In this document: piece by piece, positions 9,098-18,391 of the stretch
How the letters are laid out: every line of letters begins with the position of its first letter
How positions within the stretch are numbered: the stretch's first letter is position 1
Assembly: GCA_005239435.1 (NCBI GenBank)
Contig: SZNP01000004.1
Span: 62,001 to 126,000 of the forward strand
From: Halorussus salinisoli
GTDB lineage: Archaea; Halobacteriota; Halobacteria; Halobacteriales; Haladaptataceae
Reading direction: 5' to 3'
DNA: 64,000 nt
Made by a program: the position numbers and the translations under genes
The notes under the pieces: model-generated
Seen by the model: only the letters and a program-made list of their open reading frames with translations
Databases searched by the model: none
Told to the model about the DNA's origin: nothing

Positions 9098-9727
9098 ATG
9101 AGTGAATCCGACCAAGGGAGTTCGACCAGTGGGGAGAATGTTCTTCTCCGGACCCCAGCGATGGGCGAAAACACCGACGGCTTCGACTTACTCTCTGACA
9201 CAGATCTCACTCAGACAGACCTTCTCGTCGTTTCCTACCACCAATCTCCGGATAGCTGGCTCCGCTCGTGGCTGAAAGAAGCAGGTGAGCATCCTGCCGG
9301 ACTTGGATTCATCCGCGTCGGGGATACGATGCGGTCAGCGGCAGCTGCCCAATCATCATCACGTCCTGCACAAGGCCCGGACACTATCACCGGCATTGCC
9401 GATCCCCGAGATTTGACCGAACTCGGGATCCGAATCAGCGAGTATCTGGCGGCATGGGACGGGAACGGACACGAAATTCAGATCTACTACGGACACGAAA
9501 TTCAGATCTACTTCGATTCCATCACCTCGTTAGTCCAGTACACAGAAGATATCCAAACGGCGTTCCAATTTCTCCATGTTCTCGTCGGCCGAGTTCAGAC
9601 GGCAAACGCGAGCGCGTTCTATAAAGTCACGCCTGATGCGCATTCAGACCAGACGCTTGCGACGCTGTCGAGTCTGTTCGACAGAGCAGTGGAATATAAC
9701 GACGTACAAGTTGAGAAGGAGAAGTAG
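9098..9727 (+). CDS. DUF7504-like (RecA/KaiC-fold) protein with a tandem insertion
   Basis: 209 residues. The sequence follows the haloarchaeal DUF7504 family, a RecA-like fold lacking a clear P-loop: TDLLVVSYHQSPDSWLRSWL, then LGFIRVGDTMRSAAA, then IQIYFDSITSLVQY and FQFLHVLVGRVQTANASAFY. A 24-base tandem duplication (9467-9490 and 9491-9514) repeats GHEIQIYY as GHEIQIYF in the strand that carries the FDS motif, and so lengthens the protein in frame. The gene follows the DUF7522-like gene by 110 bases. Probable signalling accessory. Confidence 0.7.
   Translation: MSESDQGSSTSGENVLLRTPAMGENTDGFDLLSDTDLTQTDLLVVSYHQSPDSWLRSWLKEAGEHPAGLGFIRVGDTMRSAAAAQSSSRPAQGPDTITGIADPRDLTELGIRISEYLAAWDGNGHEIQIYYGHEIQIYFDSITSLVQYTEDIQTAFQFLHVLVGRVQTANASAFYKVTPDAHSDQTLATLSSLFDRAVEYNDVQVEKEK
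9467..9514 (+). repeat. 24-bp tandem duplication inside a CDS
   Basis: Two adjacent 24-base units starting ggacacgaaattcag, differing only near the end (tac against ttc). The duplication is in frame and adds eight residues. It is likely recent because the copies are almost identical. Confidence 0.9.
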
Positions 9728-9755
9728 TTTCACACATCCAGATACTGTAGGCTTG

Positions 9756-9995
9756 TCAGTCACCACCAATCGACCACGCCATCTCTGCCTCAACAGGTAA
9801 CTCCTCGGTATCAAGGATTTCAGCGATTTCCTGGGACGTGACGCTCCTCTGCTGCTCGGCGGTCGCCATCAGCTCGACAAACGCGCCCTTCGGGACGGCC
9901 GTAGTGTCCCCGGCCATCTCGATGTAGAAGTCGGCGGCCCGATCTATCGCTTTACTCTTCGTGTTCTCGCCCGTCGCGTCGAGGAGGGCGTCCAT
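9756..9995 (-). CDS. DUF7386-like small helical protein, N-terminus lost
   Basis: 79 residues from the first ATG. MDALLDATGENTKSKAIDRA is followed by FYIEMAGDTTAVPKGAFVEL and EIAEILDTEELPVEAEMAW. It resembles a small haloarchaeal family (DUF7386 from memory) that usually opens with a short basic ribbon-helix-like segment such as TDKRERRMDA. Here the frame upstream reads DEDSRERRMDALL and then hits a stop around 10032-10037, so the normal first residues are missing where an AT-rich segment joins. A related fragment with the opposite damage (intact N-terminus, lost C-terminus) is at 51250-51369. Confidence 0.6.
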   Translation of the reverse strand: MDALLDATGENTKSKAIDRAADFYIEMAGDTTAVPKGAFVELMATAEQQRSVTSQEIAEILDTEELPVEAEMAWSIGGD

Positions 9996-10021
9996 GCGTC
10001 GTTCCCGCGAGTCTTCATCCG

Positions 10022-10809
10022 AAGGTGCATATTATTGGGCATTATCGTATCACCGTGAGGATTTTGAGGTAATCTTCGGTCCAGTCAAGGATTTCTCGGC
10101 CTTTTTGATAGATGTAGACCGTGGTGATGCAGAAGCATTTGTCGATAATGAATTCGCTCAAGGAAACCTCTCAGAACAAGCTCACGAAGAAGGTTTAAAA
10201 TGAATTGGAGAAGTCACTTACGACTTTAATTTAGAAAAGTAATTTGGGGAGCTTCTTTCGTCTGATGAGTTCAAGGCCGTTTTTGACGATATTGATAGAT
10301 ATGGAACCTATGTTCCGTCAATAGTTCTGCATTCAGACATATCCGAGAGCATTCAGGGATTTTTCAGAGGAAGGGGTGAGCTTGTATCTGACTTAGCTGA
10401 AGGAATATCACTCTCTAGGTTTTACGACTCCATGAAAAATATCGTAAAGTCACTCCAGAACCAAGGACTAGATGTCTTCATTGATATTGACAAAATCCAA
10501 ACTAAGGGGTTAGAAGCACTATCAACGTTACCTGCATCGGCGGCTACCGTTACTATGGCTCCTTATATCCCTCCTTCGGTGACGGAATCCTTTACACTTT
10601 TACTGTGGGGGTATAGCGTAAAGCGGAATCAAGAGTCACTCCGTGAACAAATACGAGATGAATTCGGTGTTTTGCTTGGCTCAACTCAAGGGAAGCCGGA
10701 TGAAGAGTTCAGTTGTGAAAATGAGTTCTTGAAACCAAAGCGTGATTCCGATTTTGAAAACGGCGTGGTGGATTCCTTGATATCGTCGAAACCATTGAAG
10801 AGAAGATAG
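10022..10809 (+). pseudogene. AT-rich unknown gene with two in-frame stops
   Basis: One continuous frame gives protein-like sequence (YYWALSYHREDFEVIFGPVK and more), is cut by TGA at 10201 and TAA at 10240, and continues FGELLSSDEFKAVFDDIDRY through to RDEFGVLLGSTQG and a stop at 10809. No start codon can be placed at the left junction, which abuts the truncated DUF7386-like gene. Base composition is clearly more AT-rich than the neighbours, a sign of transfer. The last 125 residues could be translated from the ATG at 10432. No family recognised. Confidence 0.6.
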
Positions 10810-11149
10810 CTACACCGAGACCGTAACATGCACATCTCAGTTCGGCATTCTAACACCCCAAATCGGTTCTTCACTGTACGAAATACGGGTTCCCGTACAG
10901 CCTACACCCACTGTATCACGGACCACCAAAATACAGGCAGTATCACCTCCAGCCGACAAGCCGCCAACAAACGTGAATCGGGATTTCAGCACTGTGTAGC
11001 CGCCTTCTTACTTCAATCCCACCTATTGAGACCATCGTTCTCAACACTGGCCCCGTACTGAAGCCCCTCCCCGGTCGAAGTGCAGGGCTCCCCTCTCCTG
11101 TACTCTCCACTGACCACTAAGTCGTCCCCCGGCGTACATCCCGTAACCA
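10810..11149. other. Intergenic region upstream of the P-type ATPase
   Basis: No gene seen. It contains a short dyad near 10877-10900 (ctgtacg ... cgtacag) and a pyrimidine-rich leader before the ATPase start. No known element recognised. Confidence 0.3.
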
Positions 11150-13894
11150 ATGGCTGCCTCCGCTTCGAAGGACACCGAATTCTGGTATTCGCGGGGACTC
11201 GGCCAAATTTACGATACCCTTGAAGCCCATTCAGATGGTCTCTCGACCGAGGAAGCCACAAACCGCCTCTCTAAACACGGACCAAATCGCCTGCCGAAAG
11301 CCAAGACGGTCACTGTCTGGCAGATCTTCCTTCGTCAGTTCAAGAACCCGCTCATCTACATTCTCACTATCGCGGCAATCGTCTCGTTCGCTATTGGCGA
11401 GGAGACTGACGCTGGGTTCATCGCTGCGGTACTGTTGGTCAATGCCCTGGTCGGCGGGATTCAGGAATGGCGTGCGGAGCGCAGTAGCCAGGCACTCCAG
11501 CAACTCATTCGTACCCGCGCGACGGTCATCCGAGATGGGGAGACACGCGACATCGATGGAGAGGAGGTCGTCCCAGGCGATGTCGTCCTCCTCGAATCGG
11601 GCTACCGCGTTCCTGCAGACATTCGTCTGGTCTCCACGCACGACCTGGAGATCGATGAATCAGCACTCACCGGCGAATCAGCCCCTGTCCTGAAAGACGA
11701 GGAGTGGGCAGGCGACGACCGGGCCCCACTCGGAGATCGACGCAACATGGCCTATGCTGGCACTGTGGTTAATCGGGGACGGGGCCGCGGCGTGGTCGTC
11801 GAAACCGGTGCCGACACAGTCGTCGGCAGACTGGCCGAGGACGTCACGGCCGTTGAAGGCGGGCAGCCACCCCTCGTGACGCGCATGGAGCGGTTCACCC
11901 GCATCGTCGGCCTCGTCGTACTCGTCGCCGCAGTGATCACTGCGCTTCTCGGGATTTTCGTCCAGCAGTACGACGCCGTCGAGATGTTCCTGTTCGCCGT
12001 GGCGCTGGCCGTGTCGGCGATTCCCGAAGGGCTCCCCGTCGGAATCACGGTCGCATTGGGTGTCGCTAGCCGGCGAATGGCGAAAGTCGGCGTCATCGTT
12101 CGTCGTCTGGTGGCTGTCGAGGGCCTCGGCAGCTGTACGATGATCGCGTCGGACAAGACCGGGACGCTGACAGCCAACGAACTGACCGTCAAACAGATCC
12201 AACTCCCCGATGGAAGCACGTTCGAGGTATCGGGCGAGGGGTACGCCCCGGAAGGAAACGTGCTTCAAGACGGGCACCCCCCGGAGCCCGATCTTGCAGA
12301 CGAGTTGTCTCGTCTCGCCCGAGCGTCTGTACTTTGCAACGAGGGCCACCTGTCCCGACGAGACAACGAATGGGCGTGGCGTGGTGACCCGACCGATATC
12401 GCCCTCCTCGCGCTCGGTCGCAAGCTCGGGTGGTCCCGCCAGGCGGCGCTTGATGCGCATCCACTGATCGACGAGATTCCGTTCGAGCCGGAGCAACGCT
12501 ATGCAGCGACCTTCCACCGGACAGCAGACGAGACGCGGGTATTCGTCAAGGGCGCGCCCGAGCGCGTTCTGGAGATGTGTACGGATGCGAGCGAGGGCGA
12601 ATTTTCACAGCCAGCGCTTCAGCAGCAGGCAAACGAATTGGCGCACGACGGGTACCGCGTGCTCGCTGTTGCGGAAGGAACAGTAGAAACCGACGCAGAG
12701 CTGGAACAGCCGTCGTCCGAACCAACCGACCTGACGTTTCTGGGCTTTCTCGGGTTGATCGACCCGCTTCGGTCCGGCGTGGCGGAGGCGATTGCGTCGG
12801 CGCAACAGGCAGGTATCACAGTCACGATGATCACCGGTGACCATCCTGAGACGGCACTCGCCATCGCCCGTAATCTCGGACTTGCCGAGTCAGCAAACGA
12901 GGTTACCACTGGGGCCGAGCTGATGGACGTCTCCCAAGAGAAGCTCGCGGAAATCCTCGAAACGACTCGGGTGTTCGCACGCGTCTCGCCGGACCAGAAG
13001 CTTAAGATCGTCGAAGCAGCTCGTGGCCTCGGGCATTACGTGGCGGTAACTGGTGACGGCGTCAATGATGCCCCTGCACTCCGCCAGGCGAACATCGGTA
13101 TCGCCATGGGAAAGATGGGAACCGACGTTGCCCGTGACGCGGCTGACCTCGTCATCAGCGACGACAACTTTGCGACGATAGTCGCAGGCATCGAACAGGG
13201 TCGGGTAGCCTTCGACAACATCCGAAAGGTCATCTTCTTGCTTATCTCCACCGGCGCTGGCGAAGTGGTACTCGTTCTATTGAGCCTCGCAGTCGGCCTG
13301 CCACTTCCACTGTTGCCAGTCCAGATTCTCTGGTTGAACCTCGTCACAAACGGGGTTCAAGACGTCGCCTTGGCCTTCGAACCCAAGGAGGGGAACGTGT
13401 TGAACCGACCGCCGCGCTCGCCGGATGAGCGGATCTTCAATCGAATCATGATCGAACGGACGCTTGTCTCCGCGCTCGTGATCGGTGTAATCGGGTTCGG
13501 AACGTTCGTCTGGTTACTGGATCAGGGACTCCCTGAAGCCGCCGCACGGAATCACCTGCTACTGCTAATCGTTCTGTTCGAGATCGTCAACATCGGCAAC
13601 GCCCGATCCGAGACGACGTCCCTGTTCCAGTTGTCACCGCTCCAGAGTCCGATATTGCTTACAGGGACGACTGCAGCGTTTCTGATTCATCTTGTAGCGA
13701 TGTACTTCCCGCCTGCCCAAGCGGTCCTCGGAACGGCACCCGTCGGTCTGGAACAGTGGCTCGTTCTCGGTGCCATTGCCCTGACCATCGCAGTCGCTAT
13801 CGAACTCCACAAACTGAGCTGGAAGGCACGGTACCCTTCACGCTCCGAGACAGAGAGGCAGTCCCCCTCGCAAACTCACGAGAAGGAGGCGTAG
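11150..13894 (+). CDS. P-type cation-transporting ATPase (P2 type, Ca2+/cation pump)
   Basis: 914 residues, full length for a P2-type ATPase. It has an N-terminal cation-ATPase domain, TGES of the A domain at 174-177, and PEGL at 292-295 in membrane helix 4. The phosphorylation site DKTGTLT has the catalytic Asp at 335; MITGDHPETA lies in the P domain and GDGVNDAP near 635. Six C-terminal membrane spans begin with LPVQILWLNLVTNGVQDVAL. The PEGL and NLVTNG motifs favour the Ca2+/Na+/K+ group over heavy-metal pumps, and there is no N-terminal CxxC. The energy of ATP would drive cation export across the cytoplasmic membrane. Its 3' end runs into the remains of a universal-stress-protein gene. 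Confidence 0.92.
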   Translation: MAASASKDTEFWYSRGLGQIYDTLEAHSDGLSTEEATNRLSKHGPNRLPKAKTVTVWQIFLRQFKNPLIYILTIAAIVSFAIGEETDAGFIAAVLLVNALVGGIQEWRAERSSQALQQLIRTRATVIRDGETRDIDGEEVVPGDVVLLESGYRVPADIRLVSTHDLEIDESALTGESAPVLKDEEWAGDDRAPLGDRRNMAYAGTVVNRGRGRGVVVETGADTVVGRLAEDVTAVEGGQPPLVTRMERFTRIVGLVVLVAAVITALLGIFVQQYDAVEMFLFAVALAVSAIPEGLPVGITVALGVASRRMAKVGVIVRRLVAVEGLGSCTMIASDKTGTLTANELTVKQIQLPDGSTFEVSGEGYAPEGNVLQDGHPPEPDLADELSRLARASVLCNEGHLSRRDNEWAWRGDPTDIALLALGRKLGWSRQAALDAHPLIDEIPFEPEQRYAATFHRTADETRVFVKGAPERVLEMCTDASEGEFSQPALQQQANELAHDGYRVLAVAEGTVETDAELEQPSSEPTDLTFLGFLGLIDPLRSGVAEAIASAQQAGITVTMITGDHPETALAIARNLGLAESANEVTTGAELMDVSQEKLAEILETTRVFARVSPDQKLKIVEAARGLGHYVAVTGDGVNDAPALRQANIGIAMGKMGTDVARDAADLVISDDNFATIVAGIEQGRVAFDNIRKVIFLLISTGAGEVVLVLLSLAVGLPLPLLPVQILWLNLVTNGVQDVALAFEPKEGNVLNRPPRSPDERIFNRIMIERTLVSALVIGVIGFGTFVWLLDQGLPEAAARNHLLLLIVLFEIVNIGNARSETTSLFQLSPLQSPILLTGTTAAFLIHLVAMYFPPAQAVLGTAPVGLEQWLVLGAIALTIAVAIELHKLSWKARYPSRSETERQSPSQTHEKEA

Positions 13895-14570
13895 GACACG
13901 TCGTCAAAGTCCCCTCACAGCTTCCGCTCTCTGCTGGAGACAGCCTTATCGAAGAGCACGGTGAAGAAGAGCAACTTCTGGATGATGCGGTCGAACAAGC
14001 CACCGCTGCCGGTGTCACCGTCGAATCCCGGATGCGCTACGCTCGAGATGTTGCGACAGGCATCGTTGGAGCTGTCGATATACACGATGCTGATGCGCTT
14101 TTAGTGGGGTGGCGCGGGCGGCCCCGACGACCCGATGTCGTATTGGGGAGTTTTCTCGACCATATCCTCGGAGAAGCCCCCTGTGGCGTCTTCGTCAAAC
14201 GTATCCAGTCCCCCGCGGGCGATATCGAGTCGATTCTCGTTCCAGTCGCAGGAGGCCCTCCATAGAGAGCTTGCTGTCGAACTCGCCGGAACGATTGCAG
14301 CACAACGGAATGCGACACTGCAGCTTCTCCATATTCAACAGCCAGCTGCGACCGAGTCGACGCAGGAAGACGCTGCCGTTCTTCTTAGGGGGTATTCATC
14401 TCTTCTCGATGACATCGATACCAATGTCGAGTCAACGGCCCTCCAGAGGACCGTCCCGACGGGGGCCACCAAACAGATATCCTCCAGCAGGATGAAGACG
14501 ATACCCAGCTCCAAGACGACGACCACCATACCCTCGACCAATTTTAGCCCGTCTGAAGGTCCGCTATAGA
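13860..14570 (+). pseudogene. Remnant of a double universal-stress-protein domain
   Basis: The frame overlapping the ATPase stop gives GHVVKVPSQLPLSAG, then LLVGWRGRPRRPDVVLGSFLD, the nucleotide-binding pattern of a USP domain, and ESILVPVAGG opening a second one. An extra C near 14260 shifts the frame; the second domain continues HRELAVELAGTIAAQRNATL in the next frame and shifts again near 14460. The first strand of domain one is missing. In haloarchaea such tandem USP modules often form the C-terminus of amino-acid permeases (APC family). The permease part is absent here, so this is debris. Confidence 0.7.
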
Positions 14571-14586
14571 ACTGCATTCTTCTGCG

Positions 14587-15963
14587 TTATCGGGCATCGA
14601 GATATCGGGCCGATAATTCATCACGAACTGACGCAGTCTGCGACTGAAGCCCATCGCTAACGTGTACGGGATATTCAACAGGGTTCTGAAGTCTACGTGT
14701 CTCCTGTGGGAGTTTCTGGAACTGTCTGCACGTCCGGTCACGACTCTCGTCTAGTGACGGAGGTGCATATACAAGCGATCCATCTATAATCACGTCAACG
14801 AGCTGTTCGTCCCCCGGTGCATCCTCGTCATGAAGCGCCAAGACGTCCCGCTCGAATTGCCCATCATCTTCGACCCGGCGAACACTCTTCTGCCCGGGAT
14901 AGGTCACCTTACCGGTCGAGAGCTTCATGCTCGGCTGTAACTCGCCGTCGCGTTCGACCGCAACAAGTTTGTACACCGCATCGAGTGAGGGGGCATCGTC
15001 ACTCGTCACAAGTGCGGTTCCCGGACCGAACCCCGTCGCAATGCCGCCATTCGTAAGGAAGTCCTGAATCTCGTACTCGTCGATGCCCGAACTAATGAAG
15101 ATCCCAGCCTCGCCAACAATCTCCGCTACTTCCCTGGAGAGTTCGACGAGATCGCCGGAATCCAACCGCACCCCGGAGATATCTGTCCCCCGTGCTTCGG
15201 CGACGTCCATCGCCGTCTGCGCGCCGTTAATTGTGTCGTACGTGTCGACGAGTAAGACGGACTCCTCGCCGTAGACGTCAACGAACGCCTCGAAGGCCTC
15301 GCGTTCGGTCGGAAAGCTCTGGACCCACGAGTGCGCCATGGTCCCGAACACGGGGATGTCGAATTCGTGGCCAGCGGCGACGTTCGACGTTCCGGTGAAT
15401 CCCCCGATGTACGCCGCCCGCGCCGCCTTCATCCCGGCGTCCGTCCCGTGAGCCCGCCGGGAGCCGAAGTCGACGAGTGACTGGTCGTCGCCGTGTTCAT
15501 TGACGGTGTCACGCATTCGGGCTGCCTTCGTCGCGATCAAACTCTGGAAACCGATCTGGTTGATCAGAACAGTTTCGAACAACTGGGCTTCGAGAATCGG
15601 TGCAGTTACCTCCAGCAGCGGTTCGTTGGGGAACGAAACCGTCCCTTCGGGTAACGCACGCACGTCACCGGAAAATTCGAACTGTTCGAGATAGCTGAGG
15701 AATTCCTCGGAGAAGTCGAATTCGGTGAGGAACGCGAGCGCCTCGTCGCCGAACGATACCGTCTCTAAACATTGGACTACCTGTTCCAGGCCAGCGGTGA
15801 CGACATAGCCGCGGTTAGGGGGGAGATCTCTGTAAAAGAGGCTGAACGTCGCAGTTGGGTTGTGTCCAGTTTCGATGTATCCCTGCATCATCGTCAACTC
15901 GTACAAATCGGTGAAGAGCGCGAGATTCTTGTCGGTAACCGTTCCAAACGTCTTCCGTGTCAT
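14587..15963 (-). CDS. pncB: Nicotinate phosphoribosyltransferase
   Basis: 458 residues from MTRKTFGTVT (15963; an ATG at 15969 is equally usable). It begins with NLALFTDLYELTMMQGYIET, the family's N-terminal signature. It also has VVTAGLEQVV, DFGSRRAHGTDAGMKAARAA, AHSWVQSFPTEREAF, VRLDSGDLVELS and STGKVTYPGQKSVRR. It makes nicotinate mononucleotide from nicotinate and PRPP in the NAD salvage pathway, in the cytoplasm. The frame stays open upstream for 180 codons without homology. It diverges from the small ATP-grasp gene at 16114 across 150 bases. The symbol follows the bacterial name. Confidence 0.9.
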   Translation of the reverse strand: MTRKTFGTVTDKNLALFTDLYELTMMQGYIETGHNPTATFSLFYRDLPPNRGYVVTAGLEQVVQCLETVSFGDEALAFLTEFDFSEEFLSYLEQFEFSGDVRALPEGTVSFPNEPLLEVTAPILEAQLFETVLINQIGFQSLIATKAARMRDTVNEHGDDQSLVDFGSRRAHGTDAGMKAARAAYIGGFTGTSNVAAGHEFDIPVFGTMAHSWVQSFPTEREAFEAFVDVYGEESVLLVDTYDTINGAQTAMDVAEARGTDISGVRLDSGDLVELSREVAEIVGEAGIFISSGIDEYEIQDFLTNGGIATGFGPGTALVTSDDAPSLDAVYKLVAVERDGELQPSMKLSTGKVTYPGQKSVRRVEDDGQFERDVLALHDEDAPGDEQLVDVIIDGSLVYAPPSLDESRDRTCRQFQKLPQETRRLQNPVEYPVHVSDGLQSQTASVRDELSARYLDAR

Positions 15964-16113
15964 TCCCATGGAGACCCCGATGCCACCCTCAATGGAATCA
16001 CTAATAGTTCCGAGGGTCGATAGTGGAATCGGCGCGTCCAAATGCAGGCGAATTATTTTACTCGGCAAGATGTCCGATGTCCATACAGCGACAGAATTTG
16101 CCCATCGCGACCG

Positions 16114-16884
16114 ATGACGAACGACGGTCCCCGACCGAGAATCGCCATCTCGTACCACGCTAATCGCGGTAATCCCGTAAAGCGCGAGCTCTTCGATCAC
16201 CTTCGGTCCTGGGCCGACCTCGCACTGCTGGACCCGGAACGAGAACATCCCGACCTCGCCGAACGGGACCTCGATTTGTATCATATGGCTCGCTGGCATC
16301 CTGCGGCCCTCGCAGACCTCGAACGGGCGTGTGCTGCGGGGATCCCAACGCTCAATTCGTATTCCGGGGCGGCGCGACTCGAAGACCGACTCGAACGGTG
16401 TGAGACGCTTCGAGAACACGGGTTTCACGTACCGGCGTTTCAGTTTGGACGGGACGTCGAGATTACACTTCGACCGCCAGTCCTGGTCAAGCCACGTCAC
16501 GAACTTGGCTCAGACGGCCACGGGTTTCGTCTCGTTCGCTCCGGGCCGATCGAATTCGAGGGTGAACGGTTCGTCGAGCGATACGTCGTCCCCCGGCGCA
16601 GTTACAAGATTTTCCGAGTCGGTGAACGCGTTCGGACGACTAGACACGAACCGCCGGACGGAATGCCGAAGGAAACGAATACTCGGCGGCAATTCGTCGA
16701 ACTAACGGACGAAGTTGCCACGCTGTTCGAGCTGGGGATATTCGAACTTGATGTCGTCATCCACAAGAGCCTGTACGTCATCGACGTGAATCCGGTAGTG
16801 AGCCTCGAAGGCGTCGCCAACGCCGTAGATATCTACGAGGCCTTCATCCGGAAGACAATACGTAAAAACGCGTCCCAACGGTGA
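16114..16884 (+). CDS. ATP-grasp family protein (RimK-like)
   Basis: 256 residues from MTNDGPRPRI. The middle has an ATP-grasp pattern: PVLVKPRHELGSDGHGFRLV (ATP-binding lysine and glycine loop), GERFVERYVVPRRSYKIFRV, and near the C-terminus FELDVVIHKSLYVIDVNPVV, whose D and DxN supply the metal ligands. Enzymes of this fold join a carboxylate to an amine or thiol with ATP. The substrate is unknown. It converges with the three-gene operon on the other strand that contains another ATP-grasp enzyme, so the two probably act in the same pathway. Confidence 0.75.
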   Translation: MTNDGPRPRIAISYHANRGNPVKRELFDHLRSWADLALLDPEREHPDLAERDLDLYHMARWHPAALADLERACAAGIPTLNSYSGAARLEDRLERCETLREHGFHVPAFQFGRDVEITLRPPVLVKPRHELGSDGHGFRLVRSGPIEFEGERFVERYVVPRRSYKIFRVGERVRTTRHEPPDGMPKETNTRRQFVELTDEVATLFELGIFELDVVIHKSLYVIDVNPVVSLEGVANAVDIYEAFIRKTIRKNASQR

Positions 16885-16895
16885 CTTCGAGTTCG

Positions 16896-17768
16896 TCACC
16901 AGTTCGCCTCCGCGAGAGTGCCCTCCTCGTCGGTGGCGAGGTCGTAGTAGGTCACCGTTGCCTCGCGTTCGTCGGTATCGACAGTCATCCAACGCACGTC
17001 GCCCGCATATGAGGGGTTACTCCCGCCGAGGTGGCGTGCAATGACGTACTTCACGCCGTTCACCTCGGTGGTCTCCCGTCCGTGGTCCGAGGAGTAATGG
17101 CCGGAGTTGACGAACACCGTGTTCCCTCGCTCAAGGAGGTGCTGGACCGACGGGTAATTGAGGGTGAACCGGTAGGCGCTGGTGTAGCCCGTCTCCCAGT
17201 CGGGGTGGAGTTCGGTATGCTTGGCCAGCGGGGCGTGGCAGAATACAAACGTCGGGACATCGGGATCACCGTCCATCAGGCGCTCCAGCATCGATAGCTG
17301 TGGCGCAGTGACGAAGTTCTGCGTCTGCGTGAGGTGATGGAAGCCCTGATGGGGGTTCGAGTCGAGGAAGACGTAGCGCGCCCCGTCCTCGCGGAAGTGA
17401 AACCACTGTGGGTACTCTTCGGGTGGGAAGAACTCCTTCCACACTGACAGCGGCCGATCGTGATTGCCGCGAATCGGGTGATACTCCCCGTCTAGTTCAT
17501 CGTCGAGCAGCGCTTTCGCTCGCCGGAAGTCCTTTCGGTAGTACTTGTTGTCGGGGTCGTCGTGCCAGCCGCCCCAGTCGGTCCGTTCGGGGTAGTGCGA
17601 CGCCAGCGTACGAAGGTCACCACCCACGACGGTCCAGTCGACGCCGACCTCGTTGAGTTTCTCGCATGCACGTCTGGCGCGAGAGACGCCGTCGTATTCG
17701 CGGCGCTCACACTCGGCGTGGGTGTCCGACATCACGTGCAGGTCGAAGAGCAGACCAATCGTTCGCAT
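16896..17768 (-). CDS. Calcineurin-like metallophosphoesterase
   Basis: 290 residues. Metal-binding motifs are in order: DLH at 9-11, GGDL near 49, GNHDR near 100, FCHAPL near 175 and SGHYSSDH near 221. This is the standard metallophosphoesterase arrangement, with GHxH replaced by GHYSSDH. No signal peptide, so it should be cytoplasmic. It is the last gene of an apparent operon (19714 to 16896), four bases after the preceding gene. It probably hydrolyses a phosphomonoester or diester linked to the ATP-grasp products; the substrate is unknown. Confidence 0.8.
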   Translation of the reverse strand: MRTIGLLFDLHVMSDTHAECERREYDGVSRARRACEKLNEVGVDWTVVGGDLRTLASHYPERTDWGGWHDDPDNKYYRKDFRRAKALLDDELDGEYHPIRGNHDRPLSVWKEFFPPEEYPQWFHFREDGARYVFLDSNPHQGFHHLTQTQNFVTAPQLSMLERLMDGDPDVPTFVFCHAPLAKHTELHPDWETGYTSAYRFTLNYPSVQHLLERGNTVFVNSGHYSSDHGRETTEVNGVKYVIARHLGGSNPSYAGDVRWMTVDTDEREATVTYYDLATDEEGTLAEANW

Positions 17769-17772
17769 GGGC

Positions 17773-18345
17773 TCACTCGCTGTAGAGAGCGACGCTTGTC
17801 CCTTGGTCGAGATAACCGGTCCCGCCGGTCGCCTTGGCTTTGAGTTCGTATCCCGCGAACACCTCGCCGAGGTCAGTGTAGTCGCCGGGTCGTTCGGGCG
17901 CGAATTCTACGAACGGCGTCTGAAAGTCGTCACCCTCCTCGTGTGTGAGGTCGATCTCCACGTCGTAGGGCTTGCCGTCACGCAGATGCGTCGTCCGGAG
18001 GTAGACAGTGAGCGTCGTCCCCGTCGTCACTCGTACGTGGCCGCGAACGTTGAGGTAGAGCGGTGCGCGTTCGATATCGCCAGCGTAGGGGAGCGTGAGA
18101 CGGTTCTTCTGGACGATGACGTACTCGTCACTCGTGATCTCCCAGTCGATATCGCCGGGTTCAGATTGGCGTGGTGTTGACCCCAGCGGCCACGACGCGA
18201 GTAGTTCCGGGCCGCGGGTTAGCGGTTGGTAGTCTCGCGAGACGAGCCCGGATGGGCTCCGGTCGACCGGCGAGTCTCGATCGAGTGTACGCTCAAATTC
18301 GTCGGTCACGGTGGAATACCCCGAGAAGGTTACCACGGTGACCAT
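17773..18345 (-). CDS. Unknown beta-rich protein in the ATP-grasp operon
   Basis: 190 residues without a signal peptide or membrane span. Predicted strands alternate in the C-terminal half (YLNVRGHVRVTTGTTLTVYL, then VEIDLTHEEGDDFQTPFVEF), suggesting a jelly-roll or beta-sandwich. I do not recognise the family. It sits tightly between the PurD-like ATP-grasp gene (46 bases) and the metallophosphoesterase (4 bases), so it is almost certainly co-expressed and may bind the pathway substrate. Confidence 0.6.
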   Translation of the reverse strand: MVTVVTFSGYSTVTDEFERTLDRDSPVDRSPSGLVSRDYQPLTRGPELLASWPLGSTPRQSEPGDIDWEITSDEYVIVQKNRLTLPYAGDIERAPLYLNVRGHVRVTTGTTLTVYLRTTHLRDGKPYDVEIDLTHEEGDDFQTPFVEFAPERPGDYTDLGEVFAGYELKAKATGGTGYLDQGTSVALYSE

Positions 18346-18391
18346 AAAGAGTCTACTGCGAATCGTGATGCGAGTTCATCGCGATGAGCGT

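Noticed and set aside
14587..16500. 637-residue reading of the nicotinate phosphoribosyltransferase
   Set aside because: The first 178 residues have no homology-like character and overlap the divergent ATP-grasp gene; the family starts at NLALFTDLYELTMMQGY.
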